This document shows positions 1-9,296 of a stretch of 64,000 nt of DNA, piece after piece. The stretch comes from Caballeronia sp. Lep1P3 (GTDB lineage Bacteria > Pseudomonadota > Gammaproteobacteria > Burkholderiales > Burkholderiaceae), in the NCBI RefSeq assembly GCF_022879595.1, contig NZ_CP084265.1:806001-870000 (forward strand). Reading direction: 5' to 3'. Both the position numbers and the translations under genes were made by a program. The first letter of the stretch is position 1. The number at the start of each line of letters is the position of its first letter. The notes below the pieces were generated by a model. That model did not search any database, was not told the origin of the DNA, and saw only the letters and a list, made by a program, of their open reading frames with translations.

Positions 1-2
1 GC

Positions 3-538
3 CTGCTCGATATCGGTTCGAACACGGGCTATTTCTCACATCAGTTCGCGCGCGAAGGCGCGGAAGTCGTGGGCTTCGAGCCGGACCGGAAACATTTCGT
101 TCTCGCCAACGCCCTGTCCCGGCTGTACCGGTCGAGCGCGCGGTTCGAGAACAAGCCTTTCGAGGATGCGAATCCAAACGAGACGTTCTCCGGTAGCTTT
201 CTCCTGACCGTGCTATACCATCTGCTTGCGCAGGACAAGCATCGTCCGCTTTGGAGCGGCTTGATCAGATGGTGGAAGATTTTGTAATCTGGGAGTCGGG
301 CAGCAATCCAGAGGAAGAGAAGGAAGTCGTCAGGCGCTTCACTCGATTCACCCATTACCGAAAAATTGCCGACACTTATGGCACCGGCCGCGCGCGTGAA
401 CTGGGCATCTTCTCAACCGACGCGTTCGGCAAGTCGCTTGATGCGGTACACGCCGAATTTGCTGTTGCAGAGGCTGCGCCCGAGACGCCGCGTCTACGCC
501 TTGACAAGCGGCGCAAATGGTTCGGCTGGAGGGGCTAA
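3..538 (+). pseudogene. SAM-dependent methyltransferase remnant (frameshifted, 5' end outside window)
   Basis: Reading from the left edge, the translation gives LDIGSNTGYFS, the glycine-rich motif I of class I SAM-dependent methyltransferases, followed by an acidic ligand residue in VVGFEPDRKH. This frame ends at a stop near 287. The protein continues naturally one frame over from about 250 (LDQMVEDFVIWESGSNP and onward) to a stop at 538. One base change near 250 therefore appears to have broken a single gene. The substrate cannot be read from the sequence. The neighbouring decayed GtrA gene suggests a former surface-glycan modification cluster, which is inference. It lies at the edge of the low-GC accessory region. 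Confidence 0.6.
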
Positions 539-719
539 GGTTGCCTGCGCTATCGATGCGATGGTCATCCCGCAGGGATGGCGCCCGGCTATGATTCGAT
601 CTGTATACATACTACCGCGAGTATCCGCGCCAATCAATTCGTCAGGTGCCTGCCGCGGGGAATATCTGCTCGATGATCAGCTGCGCTCAAGCTTCGACTC
701 GTGGTTTTGGTCGAGAGGC

Positions 720-1120
720 CGGAGTAGGTTTCGAGGCAAATCCAACTCGCCTGGGTCTGCACCCCTTTGCCGCCCACATGGGCGCGCAGGACATCACCGC
801 GCTCGTCTGTGACGGCCGTGGCAAATCCTGCTCTCCGTGTCATCGGCATAGGCGTCGGCCTCATTGTAAAGTGCATGCTCGATAAGAAATGGAGCTACCG
901 CTCCATGGCGGAAAGCGCGCGCCACGACGCCACGATGTTCACGCTCTACGTCAGAATGGGTCTCGTGACGACCGATATTTACTGGGGTGGACTTTGGCTT
1001 CGATTACATCTCCAACACGGCGGAAGCCCATTACATTGCCACGTGCATCTGTCCTGCCATCGGCTACGTCGTTTAGGATCGGCTCGACAAGCGTTACGTC
1101 TTTGCGCGCTTCTGCTAGAG
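720..1120 (+). pseudogene. GtrA-family membrane protein remnant with several frameshifts
   Basis: GtrA-family proteins are small four-helix membrane proteins, often linked to flipping polyprenyl-phosphate-linked sugars. Pieces of one can be followed through three frames: GAQDITALV near 780, then GIGVGLIVKCMLDKKW to about 893, then MGLVTTDIYWG near 955-985, then DFGFDYISNTAEAHYI in a shifted frame, and finally RLDKRYVF just after an in-frame TAG near 1075. The two LDK(K/R)-aromatic motifs at the ends of helices 2 and 4 are what identify the family. At least three frame changes and one stop make the gene non-functional. It probably decayed with the methyltransferase remnant to its left. Confidence 0.6.
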
Positions 1121-1450
1121 CGACGCTCGCTTGATCACGAACCGCGGCATTGCGGATATGTGCATGATGCCCCATCAGAACTTTTGGGAGGAATATCATG
1201 CTGAGTTCGCTAACGGTTTGCACATCTCGGCCCTGATGACTGAAATCGAGGGTACGTCAATAGCCTGCTGAGAGGCTGCGACACTCAATATTCACTAGCG
1301 TGCAGCGGAGACGCGAGAGTGCTACGTTCGGCAGCCCTTGTGCCGCGAACAAACGCGCGACCGTCAACCCATGATGCAGCTCGGGCCCAGCGTTGTAGGG
1401 AACGACAACTATTTTGACCGCCCCATTGACTCAGGTTTCTTGTTACCGAG
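1121..1450. other. Intergenic, no gene recognised
   Basis: Short open stretches occur on both strands but none has a convincing start, ribosome site or known motif. It is probably further decayed sequence between the GtrA remnant and the DDE transposon. Confidence 0.5.
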
Positions 1451-3120
1451 CCGGGGACGTTGCCTCATGTAATTTGCTACCCGTCAGAATGCTGGCGGGA
1501 GCGACTTATGGCGAGGCGGCTCAGCATGGCAACACGACGCGAATTGATCGAAGCGGTCGGCGAGCGGTACCGCCGTTCCGGGCGCGCTGAGAAGTGCGAA
1601 ATACTGGACGAATTCGTTCAGGTGACCGGGTATCATCGCAAGCACGCTATTCGCGTCCTGTGCCGCGAGCCCGGGCCCGCGAGAACGAAGCCCGGCCCGC
1701 AGCGACGCTACGATGATGAGGTGCGGGCCGCGCTGATCACGCTGTGGGAGGCGGGCGATCGGATCTGCGGCAAACGGTTGAAGGCGCTCATTCCAACGCT
1801 AATCGACTCGATGACACGGCATGGCCACATGACCCTCTCGAAGGACGTTCGCCAGCGGTTGAACCAGATCAGTGCCGCCACCATCGACCGGCTATTACGT
1901 GACGTGCGCGAACAGGCTTTTGCCGGTCAACGCCGTCGCGCTGGCGGAATCGGAAATGCGATTCGCCGTGCGGTGCCAATCCGGACGTTCTCTGACTGGA
2001 ATAATCCTCTGCCGGGTTACCTTGAAGTTGATTTCGTCGAGCATTGCGGTGGCACCAAGATCGACGGCGACTTCGTGCACAGCTTCGTCCTGACCGATAT
2101 TGCGACTGGATGGACAGAATGCCTGGCCATGCCCTATCGAAGCGGTGCGTTCGTACTCGAGCACGTCGAACAAGTTCGTCGAGCACTGCCGTTTCCGCTT
2201 CGCGGTCTGGATTGCGATAACGATACGGCTTTCATGAACGAAGCTGTATTCGACTTCTGCAAAGCAACGGGTATCGAACTGACGCGCTCGCGCGCGTACA
2301 AGAAAAACGACCAGGCGTGGGTCGAGCAAAAAAACGGATCAGTCGTGCGCCGTCTCGTCGGATACGGCCGGTTACGTGGACTCGAAGCTACGGAAACTCT
2401 TGCGTCTCTGTACGCGGTCTCGCGTCTGTACATCAACTTCTTCCAGCCTTCATTCAAGCTGAAATCGAAGACACGTCATGGCGCAAGGGTCACAAAGCGG
2501 TATGAAGCGCCCTTGACGCCGCTCGAGCGCGTCTTGCGGTCGGCGTCGGTTCCGGAGATGACCAAACGCAGACTGCGTGCGCAGTTTCGCGCGCTCGACC
2601 CGCTGGACCTCTTGAGCCGAATGCGCGAGGCTCAGCAGCACGTCGCGCGATGTAGCGAATCCGGCACGGCGCTGGCAGACGCAAAAGCACCTGGTCGTAT
2701 TCCTCTCGCGGACTTCCTGGCGAGTCTCGGGACAGCGTGGCAGGACGGCGAGGTAAGACCAACGCATCACCGAAAGGCGCGCGTCCCTCACACTTGGCGC
2801 AGCCGCGAAGATCCATTCGAGCATACATGGCCGACGATTCAGCAGTGGCTTCAGGCTGAGCCCGGTATTACGGCAAGAAAACTGCACGAGCGCCTCGTCG
2901 CGATGGCACGGGCGATGTATTCCAGCGCCCAGTTGCGTACGCTGCAACGCCGGGTAAAGGTATGGCGATCGAACCGTGCCAGAGAACTAGTCATTCAGAT
3001 ACTCGGCGACACGGACGCGATGAAGTCCGGCACCGCTACGCGGCACCAGCCTTCATCGCCAACCATCGGAGAATGACAATTACCCGGGAGTAACATGATC
3101 CCGTGAGGCAACACGGCCGG
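1451..3120. mobile_element. Insertion sequence with a DDE (rve) transposase and imperfect terminal repeats
   Basis: A single transposase gene is flanked by imperfect inverted ends. The left end (1451-1470) and the reverse complement of the right end (3101-3120) share CCGG at the outer side and GTTGCCTCA a few bases inward. Agreement is patchy beyond that, and no clear target duplication was found, so the exact ends are uncertain by several bases. The transposase has a retroviral-integrase-type core with a DDE triad. I could not place it firmly in a named IS family. Confidence 0.6.
1508..3076 (+). CDS. DDE (rve-type) transposase
   Basis: Transposase of about 522 residues, starting at ATG 1508 after GGCGGGAG; a TTG at 1460 would only add an unlikely leader. 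The first 60 residues form a helix-turn-helix-like region (RELIEAVGERY, TGYHRKHAIRVL). The integrase core shows the acidic triad: D in YLEVDFVEH, D in GLDCDNDTAF, and E in QAWVEQKNGSVV. This layout is shared with IS481/IS21-like rve transposases. The C-terminal 150 residues are arginine-rich and probably contact DNA. The gene is intact. It lies between decayed glycan genes and the recombinase region and fits an accessory island. Confidence 0.8.
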   Translation: MARRLSMATRRELIEAVGERYRRSGRAEKCEILDEFVQVTGYHRKHAIRVLCREPGPARTKPGPQRRYDDEVRAALITLWEAGDRICGKRLKALIPTLIDSMTRHGHMTLSKDVRQRLNQISAATIDRLLRDVREQAFAGQRRRAGGIGNAIRRAVPIRTFSDWNNPLPGYLEVDFVEHCGGTKIDGDFVHSFVLTDIATGWTECLAMPYRSGAFVLEHVEQVRRALPFPLRGLDCDNDTAFMNEAVFDFCKATGIELTRSRAYKKNDQAWVEQKNGSVVRRLVGYGRLRGLEATETLASLYAVSRLYINFFQPSFKLKSKTRHGARVTKRYEAPLTPLERVLRSASVPEMTKRRLRAQFRALDPLDLLSRMREAQQHVARCSESGTALADAKAPGRIPLADFLASLGTAWQDGEVRPTHHRKARVPHTWRSREDPFEHTWPTIQQWLQAEPGITARKLHERLVAMARAMYSSAQLRTLQRRVKVWRSNRARELVIQILGDTDAMKSGTATRHQPSSPTIGE

Positions 3121-4187
3121 CCACGATAATTGACAATCTACACGTTGAGATTCTGCTTCAAAATATGTGCAAGAACCATCACTTCGGACGCTCGCTGATG
3201 CATTTCATACTCCATCGCTTGAGTACATCGACGCTCAAGGAAGGAGTCGACCAACAATCTGGCGTTTGCAGCATTCAATGTATTGCCCCGTCGCATCGCG
3301 CTAATCTGGCTTCAGCGTGAAGACCGACACACGCGCGTGATGAAATCATATCAAGGGCTGTCGCTTCCGGGTATCGAAGCCCAAACTTCGCGCGCCATCA
3401 ACGCCGGTCGTTCGCCTCGAAGAAAAAATGAGGGCGTTTGATCTAGCGATGCCTGAGCGGAAGGCTGGATGGCCACAAGCCTCACGCGGAATGCGGTCAT
3501 GAGCAAGACGAAAGTCGAAAGGCGCATTGAAATCGGGAGCATTCCGTCAAAACACTCCCTCCAAAGGGCCTATTATCCTAATTACCTATCCGCGTCACCG
3601 ACGCATCGACCCGAGTGCAGCGCACTCCATTTGTCCCTACCCTCGCGCTCGATCGGCGCAATCTTCTTGTCCGGCAGCTTTGCTGCCCACCAAGCTGGCC
3701 GCGTCTTGCGGAAACTGAGTCCTATCAGAACCGCATGAACGCTAGCTTTTCCAGCAAAACGCAAAACCTCATCGACTGAGAACAACCTCGCGCGGACAGT
3801 GCGAACGTCAATCTTTCCTATCGTCTCCGGCAATTACGCCAAGCCTGACTCACGCGGTCCCACATCGAGGCGACCGTGATGAACGAGCTCCCGAGACGGG
3901 AAATCACTTGCACCATGAGTGCGGATTTCTTGATCTCTTTCTGTCGGCCCGCGCAGCCGAAAGCAAAATGCGCAAAAAGAATTGCTTGGCTCGACAGGTT
4001 TTGCCTGCGGTCAAGTAGCCGTGTTTCGGATTCGTCCGAAATAGGGATCATCAGGTCGCAGTGCTTCCCTGCGCCGGGTGAATCGAAAATCTGATCTCTA
4101 AGATCCCGGAAAGCAAAGCGTGCAGTATTTCAACCACCCCGGGGCGTTCTTTTGATAGGTGAGAACGTCGCCTTTCGGATCACGGCC
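3121..4187. other. Intergenic about 1.07 kb, no supported gene
   Basis: Only short unsupported reading frames are present. Two on the minus strand (3582-3833 and 3818-4051) overlap head to tail and have protein-like composition, but neither matches a family I recognise and neither has a clear ribosome site. They may be fragments of a decayed mobile-element gene. Confidence 0.4.
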
Positions 4188-5471
4188 GTGAAAATCCAAC
4201 TCAACTTCTCGACGCTGTTAGACAACGCCGGGCTGCCACAGCGGCTCACGAAAGAACTCACCGAGCTCTTTCAGCACCACTTATTCAAAGCACACAGCAA
4301 GACCCGCGTGACGTCCAACGCGATTTCCATCAAAACACAGACATACCGCGTGCGACATCTCATCGCGGGCTTTCGCGAACTACGAAAGGGCGGCTTTGCG
4401 CTGCAGTCGCCGTGGAACCTCTCGGAAAAACACATCGCCTATTTGGTTAAGCTTTGGGTCACCGAGAAGGAGCAGGCGCCGGGCACCGTCGAAAACAAGC
4501 TCACCTATTGGCGCACGCTCGCCTCGTGGATGAAAAAGCACCAGCTCGTGGGTACCGTTGATGACTACACCAAGCGGCCCGACGGTTATCGCCGCTATTA
4601 CGTCGCGCAGGAAGATAAATCCTGGGAAGCGGCTAACGTTGACGTCAACGAAGTGATCTCCCGGCTCTGCGAGCATGATCGGTGGGTCGCGATTCAAGTC
4701 GAATTGCAAGCGACGTTCGGCTTGCGCGCCCAAGAAAGCATGCTCCTGCGTCCACTGCAATGCCTGCGCATCTCGGGCCACCTGCACGTCATCGATGGTA
4801 CGAAGGGCGGCCGGCCCCGGCTCGTGCCGATCGATGCTGAATGGCAATACGAAGTCCTCATCCGAGCAGCCAGGCTGGCGAATCCGCGCACCGGCTCAAT
4901 GATTCCGGAGCCATGGTCGCTCAAGCGCTGGTACCGCCATTTCTATCACGTCCTTCAGAAAGATGGCATCACGCGTAGTGGCTTGGGCGTCACGGTTCAC
5001 GGACTGCGCCACGCTTACCTCCAGAAGATGTACCAGGATATAACCGGCGTGCCGGCGCCGATCAAACTGCCGGATCATCGACCCAATCCTGAACTTCATC
5101 AAAAGGCCATGCAACAGCTGGTCGAAGCTGCGGGGCATAGCTTGGCAGCGAAGGCGACGGCCTACATCTCAACCTTCGCGACGGCGGAGCGCTTGTCGCG
5201 ACCTGTGGTGACCCTCGAGCAGGCGATCGCCGCTCTTACTGCGGCGAACGGCATTAAATCAGAGGCCGCAAGGAGCCTAGAAATCTCAAGGCAGGCGCTT
5301 TATCGGATACTTGCAAAAGGCGGCCCGTTGCCAACCTCAACGCCTGCGAACGTCGTCGTGACGGAAGCACTGCCAACACGCGCCCCAAGCGAGTTCCTCG
5401 AAGGTCCGCCGTTGGCTCAGATGACGATCGACAATACCACGCCGAACCAACTGTCACTGCTGGGCAAATAG
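4188..5471 (+). CDS. Tyrosine recombinase/integrase with C-terminal Fis-like helix-turn-helix
   Basis: Site-specific recombinase of about 427 residues. GTG 4188 is the likely start because the N-terminal domain begins directly there (KIQLNFSTLLDNAG); a TTG at 4152 is the alternative. Residues about 1-130 form the SAM-like core-binding domain. The catalytic domain shows the first Arg in TFGLRAQE, a Lys in DGTKGGRPR, His and Arg in VHGLRHAY, the second His in AAGHSL and the nucleophile Tyr in ATAYIS. This resembles the Integrase_1 branch of the phage integrase superfamily. After the catalytic domain a Fis-type helix-turn-helix follows (EAARSLEISRQALYRIL), which standard integrases lack. It may act on an integrated element nearby, but no attachment site was identified. 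Confidence 0.8.
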   Translation: MKIQLNFSTLLDNAGLPQRLTKELTELFQHHLFKAHSKTRVTSNAISIKTQTYRVRHLIAGFRELRKGGFALQSPWNLSEKHIAYLVKLWVTEKEQAPGTVENKLTYWRTLASWMKKHQLVGTVDDYTKRPDGYRRYYVAQEDKSWEAANVDVNEVISRLCEHDRWVAIQVELQATFGLRAQESMLLRPLQCLRISGHLHVIDGTKGGRPRLVPIDAEWQYEVLIRAARLANPRTGSMIPEPWSLKRWYRHFYHVLQKDGITRSGLGVTVHGLRHAYLQKMYQDITGVPAPIKLPDHRPNPELHQKAMQQLVEAAGHSLAAKATAYISTFATAERLSRPVVTLEQAIAALTAANGIKSEAARSLEISRQALYRILAKGGPLPTSTPANVVVTEALPTRAPSEFLEGPPLAQMTIDNTTPNQLSLLGK

Positions 5472-7240
5472 GTTCACCATGGCGGTCCGACGACGTCACA
5501 AGTCCTCGTTGCCGCCGACGGTTCCTTCACGGCGGCGCAAGCACATGGACCTGCGCTAAGGTGAATTCAGCAACCGTTTCGATTCGCCGGCTCAACGATG
5601 CCGACTACCTACATCGCGACGCAGGCTTGAAATTGCTTCATGACGTTCCCAAGCGGCGCGGCGTGAGACAGGAGCCGCGACTTTCCTGTCTCCCTGCGAT
5701 GCGTTGGTGCGCCGTGCAGCGAAAAGAGATACGTATTCATGCCGCTTTCCTAGGATCAGGGCATATCATGATAATTCCACGCGTGCCCCCAGTGTCCGGA
5801 ACTCTCCAACGCGTCACCGAGTCGTTTGCTCTCAGATCGTGCGATGCGACGCATGCGCTGTTATCGCTTAACGAGGCCTGGCTGACAAAGGAGTCGTGCT
5901 AAAGGTGCGCCGGCGCTCCTCACTCGCACCACATTTTTCTTCAACGCTCCCATCCAGCAAGCCTGCGATAGAAGCCGCCGCCGACTCGCGCCAGATTTCG
6001 GCGCTTCGAGTAATGCGTCATCGGACGTGTTTCCCTCCCAAGTCGACCGGATGCGGGCCCGGTCGTTGTTCGTTCATCGAGAGACCGATCACTCGCTCAA
6101 TCACCTGGATCGCTCCCGTATTGCTTCCATACAGCGAGCGAGTCTTACCAGAAGTTGTCGCGTCCGCATGGAAGGAGTGCGCCAAGGGCGCCGGTACCAT
6201 TTGCCTTTCACACCGGGGCCCGGCGAAGTGCGCCCTGCCGCGCAACCAATGGCGTCGCGTCGATCGAAGGCAACGCTTGCAAGCCACCAATCCACACGTG
6301 TTCTTCCAGTCAACGCTATCCGGATAGCGTTGCTTTTTCGAAATGACGACGCTTTTTAGCGATCTTTTTCTCTGTCGCGCTTCTAGATCCTTGCGCGCGG
6401 AGGTATGCGGCGGCCACTTGGCCGCGATTCAATGAGGGAATCTTGCAGGTTCAGCAGCGCAAGCAGAAAAAACGTAGGCCGTACCCGCGTGAGCCCGCCT
6501 ACGTTACCGAATGTTGCCTCGGTTGAGCGAATGGCGAGGACATATGTGGTCGACGCCAACAGCGGCAGGCGCGGACTACACGGCTGTCACTCGCGCCGGC
6601 GTCTTCGTCATCACGCTTATTCGCCCGGCGTCCACGGCGCAACGATGCTCGCGTTGAGGGGTCGACTGCGAGACAAACGACCTTTTGTAAGCCGCCCATG
6701 TGAATATTGTGGGCTTGGCGGGGCTGAGCGATTTTCGCAATATTCCTGATTCTGCGTCAAAAATCAGTCACTTAACTTCCTTTGAAACGATAGACAAGTT
6801 GCGCTATCAGGATGAAGTCTCTCGGCCCGGGGCTTACGGTTCAAGGCGAAGAGTGGGGGATGCAACGAGGAAAGCGAGGGGAGTTTGGACGGCGACGCTG
6901 CGATGCAGGCGTGGCTTTGAGGAACTGCAGCGGGGGTTCTAACCGGACTCGCAGACAAGCGCAAGCTGCATGCTTCAGTGCCGAGTGTTAAGAACCGCAC
7001 GCAGATATGCGCCCTTCCATCCAATAGGTTTTGCATCTTCCTGTTGCCAGCGCAGTCACTTACAACGGTGGAAAGGAGGTGTTTTTTATATCTCTTTTCA
7101 CCGCGCCGAAGTGAAAGACGCATGTTTTTATACGCCTTTCGTCTTTGTTTATGACATTCCAACTTCAATTGGAAAAAATTGTTGCGCATTCGTGCTGCTA
7201 GTATGCAATGATCCGGTCGCTCGATTCAAGGGAGATCATA
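5472..7240. other. Intergenic about 1.77 kb, mostly without recognisable genes
   Basis: No reading frame has both a ribosome site and recognisable protein features. A minus-strand frame at 6018-6290 has plausible composition at its C-terminal end but no identifiable family. The last 170 bases (about 7075-7240) are clearly AT-richer and look like a promoter region for the ParB-like gene. Confidence 0.4.
7157..7174. promoter_or_regulatory. Perfect 6-bp inverted repeat upstream of the ParB-like gene, candidate operator
   Basis: TTCCAA-CTTCAA-TTGGAA is an exact inverted repeat with a 6-base spacer, in an AT-rich stretch about 67 bases before the ATG at 7241. Its symmetry and position suit a dimeric repressor, possibly the ParB-like protein itself. 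That role is inferred from geometry only. Confidence 0.35.
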
Positions 7241-8209
7241 ATGAGCAATTCCAAAAGGCCCTATCGATTGATCAGCCGCCGTAGTTGCTGGCGACTCGCG
7301 CAGCTCTATCACCAAGGAGTCGCTGAAGGAAAATGGACTACGCAACTGGGTGCATTGGATGCTCTAGGGGTCAGTCAAGGCGACTTGTCATTGGCGATGC
7401 AGGTTCACGAACTACCTGAGAAGATTCTTGACTTGTTCGAAGATCACATCGACATCAGCAGCCATACAGTGCGCGTTATTCGCCACACGATCCGTCGCGA
7501 CGGCCTTAGCACGGTTCTAGGCCGCATCGAGCGAAGTGGGGCTTCCTGCGCAAAGCACTCGAAAAAGACAGTGTTGAGTATCGTCAAAGGTCAAGCGTTG
7601 GAGTCAAAGAAAATGCTGCGATGGTCTGGACAAGATCCTGAGAAGATCGCGTCCCGCACGTTAGATCTTCCCAAAAACATTTCTGACCGATATCACTTGG
7701 GTGTGACACAAGGAGAATGGACTTCTTTTAGCGCATGCGCCAAGGCACTGGGCATATCGCGACGAAATATAAGCGACGCAGTTGCCATCCGGGAACTGCC
7801 AGATCCAATCCGCGATCTATTTAGTGAGAAGAAATTCACCTTCTCGGTCGGGCGAAAACTGCTCGCGCTCAAGCGCGAACTCGGCCTCGATGAACTGCTT
7901 TTGCGCGCGCGATACAAGGACTCGATGTACGATGTAGGCGGGCGCACTGCCGACAACATCTTGTCGGAACTGAACGACGAAGATATTCGGCCGGCGAGCT
8001 GCTTCAGGCGTATCCGGATTAAGAAGGGACGAGGTCCAAATCGGCTTGTTATCGAATGTAAAGATCCAAAATTGCTTCTCAGTTACCACCGTGAGATCGA
8101 GCAGGCAATCAGCAAGGTTCTGAAGAAGCGTGTTAGAGACGTGGAGTACGTCGAATTGATGCGCAAAATGTTCGGCACGCCGCGCCCCGTTGTGCCGCGT
8201 CTATTCTGA
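7241..8209 (+). CDS. ParB-like DNA-binding protein with duplicated helix-turn-helix domain
   Basis: Protein of 322 residues. ATG 7241 is chosen over ATG 7208 because AAGGGAG sits 6-7 bases before it. Two copies of one domain are visible at residues about 16-89 and 145-216. Each has YH-x-GV-x2-G-x-W, then a helix-turn-helix (ALGVSQGDLSLAM and ALGISRRNISDAV), then H/R-ELP-x2-I-x-DLF. The ELP...I..LF pattern resembles the helical DNA-binding domain of ParB/KorB proteins. The N-terminal nucleotide-binding motifs of true ParB are absent, so it is unlikely to be a full partition CTPase. The C-terminal 70 residues are basic. There is no ParA gene beside it. It could be a plasmid or phage regulator that binds paired sites. 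Confidence 0.55.
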   Translation: MSNSKRPYRLISRRSCWRLAQLYHQGVAEGKWTTQLGALDALGVSQGDLSLAMQVHELPEKILDLFEDHIDISSHTVRVIRHTIRRDGLSTVLGRIERSGASCAKHSKKTVLSIVKGQALESKKMLRWSGQDPEKIASRTLDLPKNISDRYHLGVTQGEWTSFSACAKALGISRRNISDAVAIRELPDPIRDLFSEKKFTFSVGRKLLALKRELGLDELLLRARYKDSMYDVGGRTADNILSELNDEDIRPASCFRRIRIKKGRGPNRLVIECKDPKLLLSYHREIEQAISKVLKKRVRDVEYVELMRKMFGTPRPVVPRLF

Positions 8210-8899
8210 TCCATCGGCCGTGCTCCGACGCTAGACTCTTTCCGTGCGCCGGACCAACCTCAACTGACCAAAGGGCCTAGAGTACTTCACGCGCCGTCGC
8301 TGTCGCAGAGGCACAAGGGCGGTCACGGCCGTACTCGCCCTCGACATTGGGGCTGACGAATGTGCGTCCATCTTCGCTTGCGTTCGAATCGTTCGCGAGA
8401 TCGGTGTGTTGCCCGACAATTCGCCGCATCCCCGAACTGGCTGCCTGCCGTTGTAGCTCGATCTCAGCAGGCGAAGGGCGAGGGTTCATGAGACTCGACA
8501 ACCACCCTCTGATATCGCGCTACACGTCATCATCCTCTCGGGCGCCTATCTCAGTGCCGAGCTGTCCGTGCGTAATCTACGAATATTGCTATCCTAACGA
8601 CGCACGAATGGCTCGCGGTGATTGTCTATCGCAGACTATCACGTCGTGCGACGATATAGAAGGATCCATACCTTCCGAGCAAGTTATTGCGTATCTAACT
8701 CTCTGGAACGTCCGGCAAGCGAGAAATGCGTTCAGCGGATTTTCGAAGCAACATGGTGCACGCTGGCGGGCCGCTAAGCGCGGTCGACTTTCCTCGTGGG
8801 CTTCAAGGGGCCCTTATCATGGCGCGGCCTCCTCCTTGTTTTACGTCATTTCGACGATCGATTCATAAGCCAAGAGCTTTCTGCTGTGTGCAACTGCGC
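8210..8899. other. Intergenic about 690 bp, no gene seen
   Basis: Only short frames without ribosome sites or known motifs occur here. It separates the ParB-like gene from the left copy of the duplicated segment. Confidence 0.4.
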
Positions 8900-9162
8900 T
8901 TGGCACACGTCACTGTGACTTCTGCGACCGTCTGTCGCCTAGCCGCGGCGTCGCCTTGACTTCTTGACGTAGAAGGCATGCTGATTTGTCGCAAGCAAAT
9001 CATTGAAGACATGCCAATCCGGAAACGTTTGTGCCACGCGCATTCCCCCAACGAGCGAGACCCACCCATATTCGCGGTTCGAGGGAACACACGTCCGAGC
9101 GCGAACGCACTCGCACGCCAGTGCATGCAGCGCCGAGGCATTCCCTCCCGCAAGACGTAGCA
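8900..9162. repeat. Segmental duplication, copy 1, left part
   Basis: This stretch aligns with about 13,650-13,912. Shared blocks include GCCTTGACTTCT, GGCATGCTG, AAATCATT-CAGACATGCCAAT, AAACGTTT and GCAGCGCCGAGGC-TTC. Identity is high but there are many substitutions and small length changes, so the duplication is old. The alignment breaks where the IS21 element begins and resumes on its far side. On the minus strand both copies encode a short MP(S/A)TSRSQG peptide, which may be part of a small gene. Confidence 0.75.
9158..9162. repeat. Left target-site duplication (TAGCA) of the IS21 element
   Basis: TAGCA lies directly before the CCCCGG terminus and is repeated after the right end at 11796-11800. 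Removing the element and one TAGCA restores alignment with the second copy of the duplicated host segment. A sixth base (C) is also shared, so the duplication may be 5 or 6 bp. Confidence 0.7.
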
Positions 9163-9176
9163 CCCCGGCGGGCACC

Positions 9177-9212
9177 CAAATTCCTCCGGGGATGGGCGCT
9201 TCAAATTCCTCC
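9177..9212. repeat. IS21 left-end multiple terminal repeats
   Basis: Two direct copies of CAAATTCCTCC at 9177 and 9202, separated by a spacer containing ATGGGCGC. The right end has the same arrangement inverted, including ATGGGCGC. In IS21 such repeats are the transposase-binding sites. Confidence 0.8.
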
Positions 9213-9296
9213 ACCCCGCGCCCCCGGTTGAGTAGCCGGTAGCGACATCGCAGGACGTTTATTTTCTTCTCCTTCAGGCATGAAGGAGACCGAGAG

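Noticed and set aside
3582..4051. Two overlapping minus-strand frames before the recombinase
   Set aside because: Composition is plausible, but there is no ribosome site, no recognised domain and no relative in the window.
6018..6290. Minus-strand frame ending in VIERVIGLSMNEQRP
   Set aside because: The C-terminal part looks protein-like, but I could not match it to a family, and the upstream half does not look coding.
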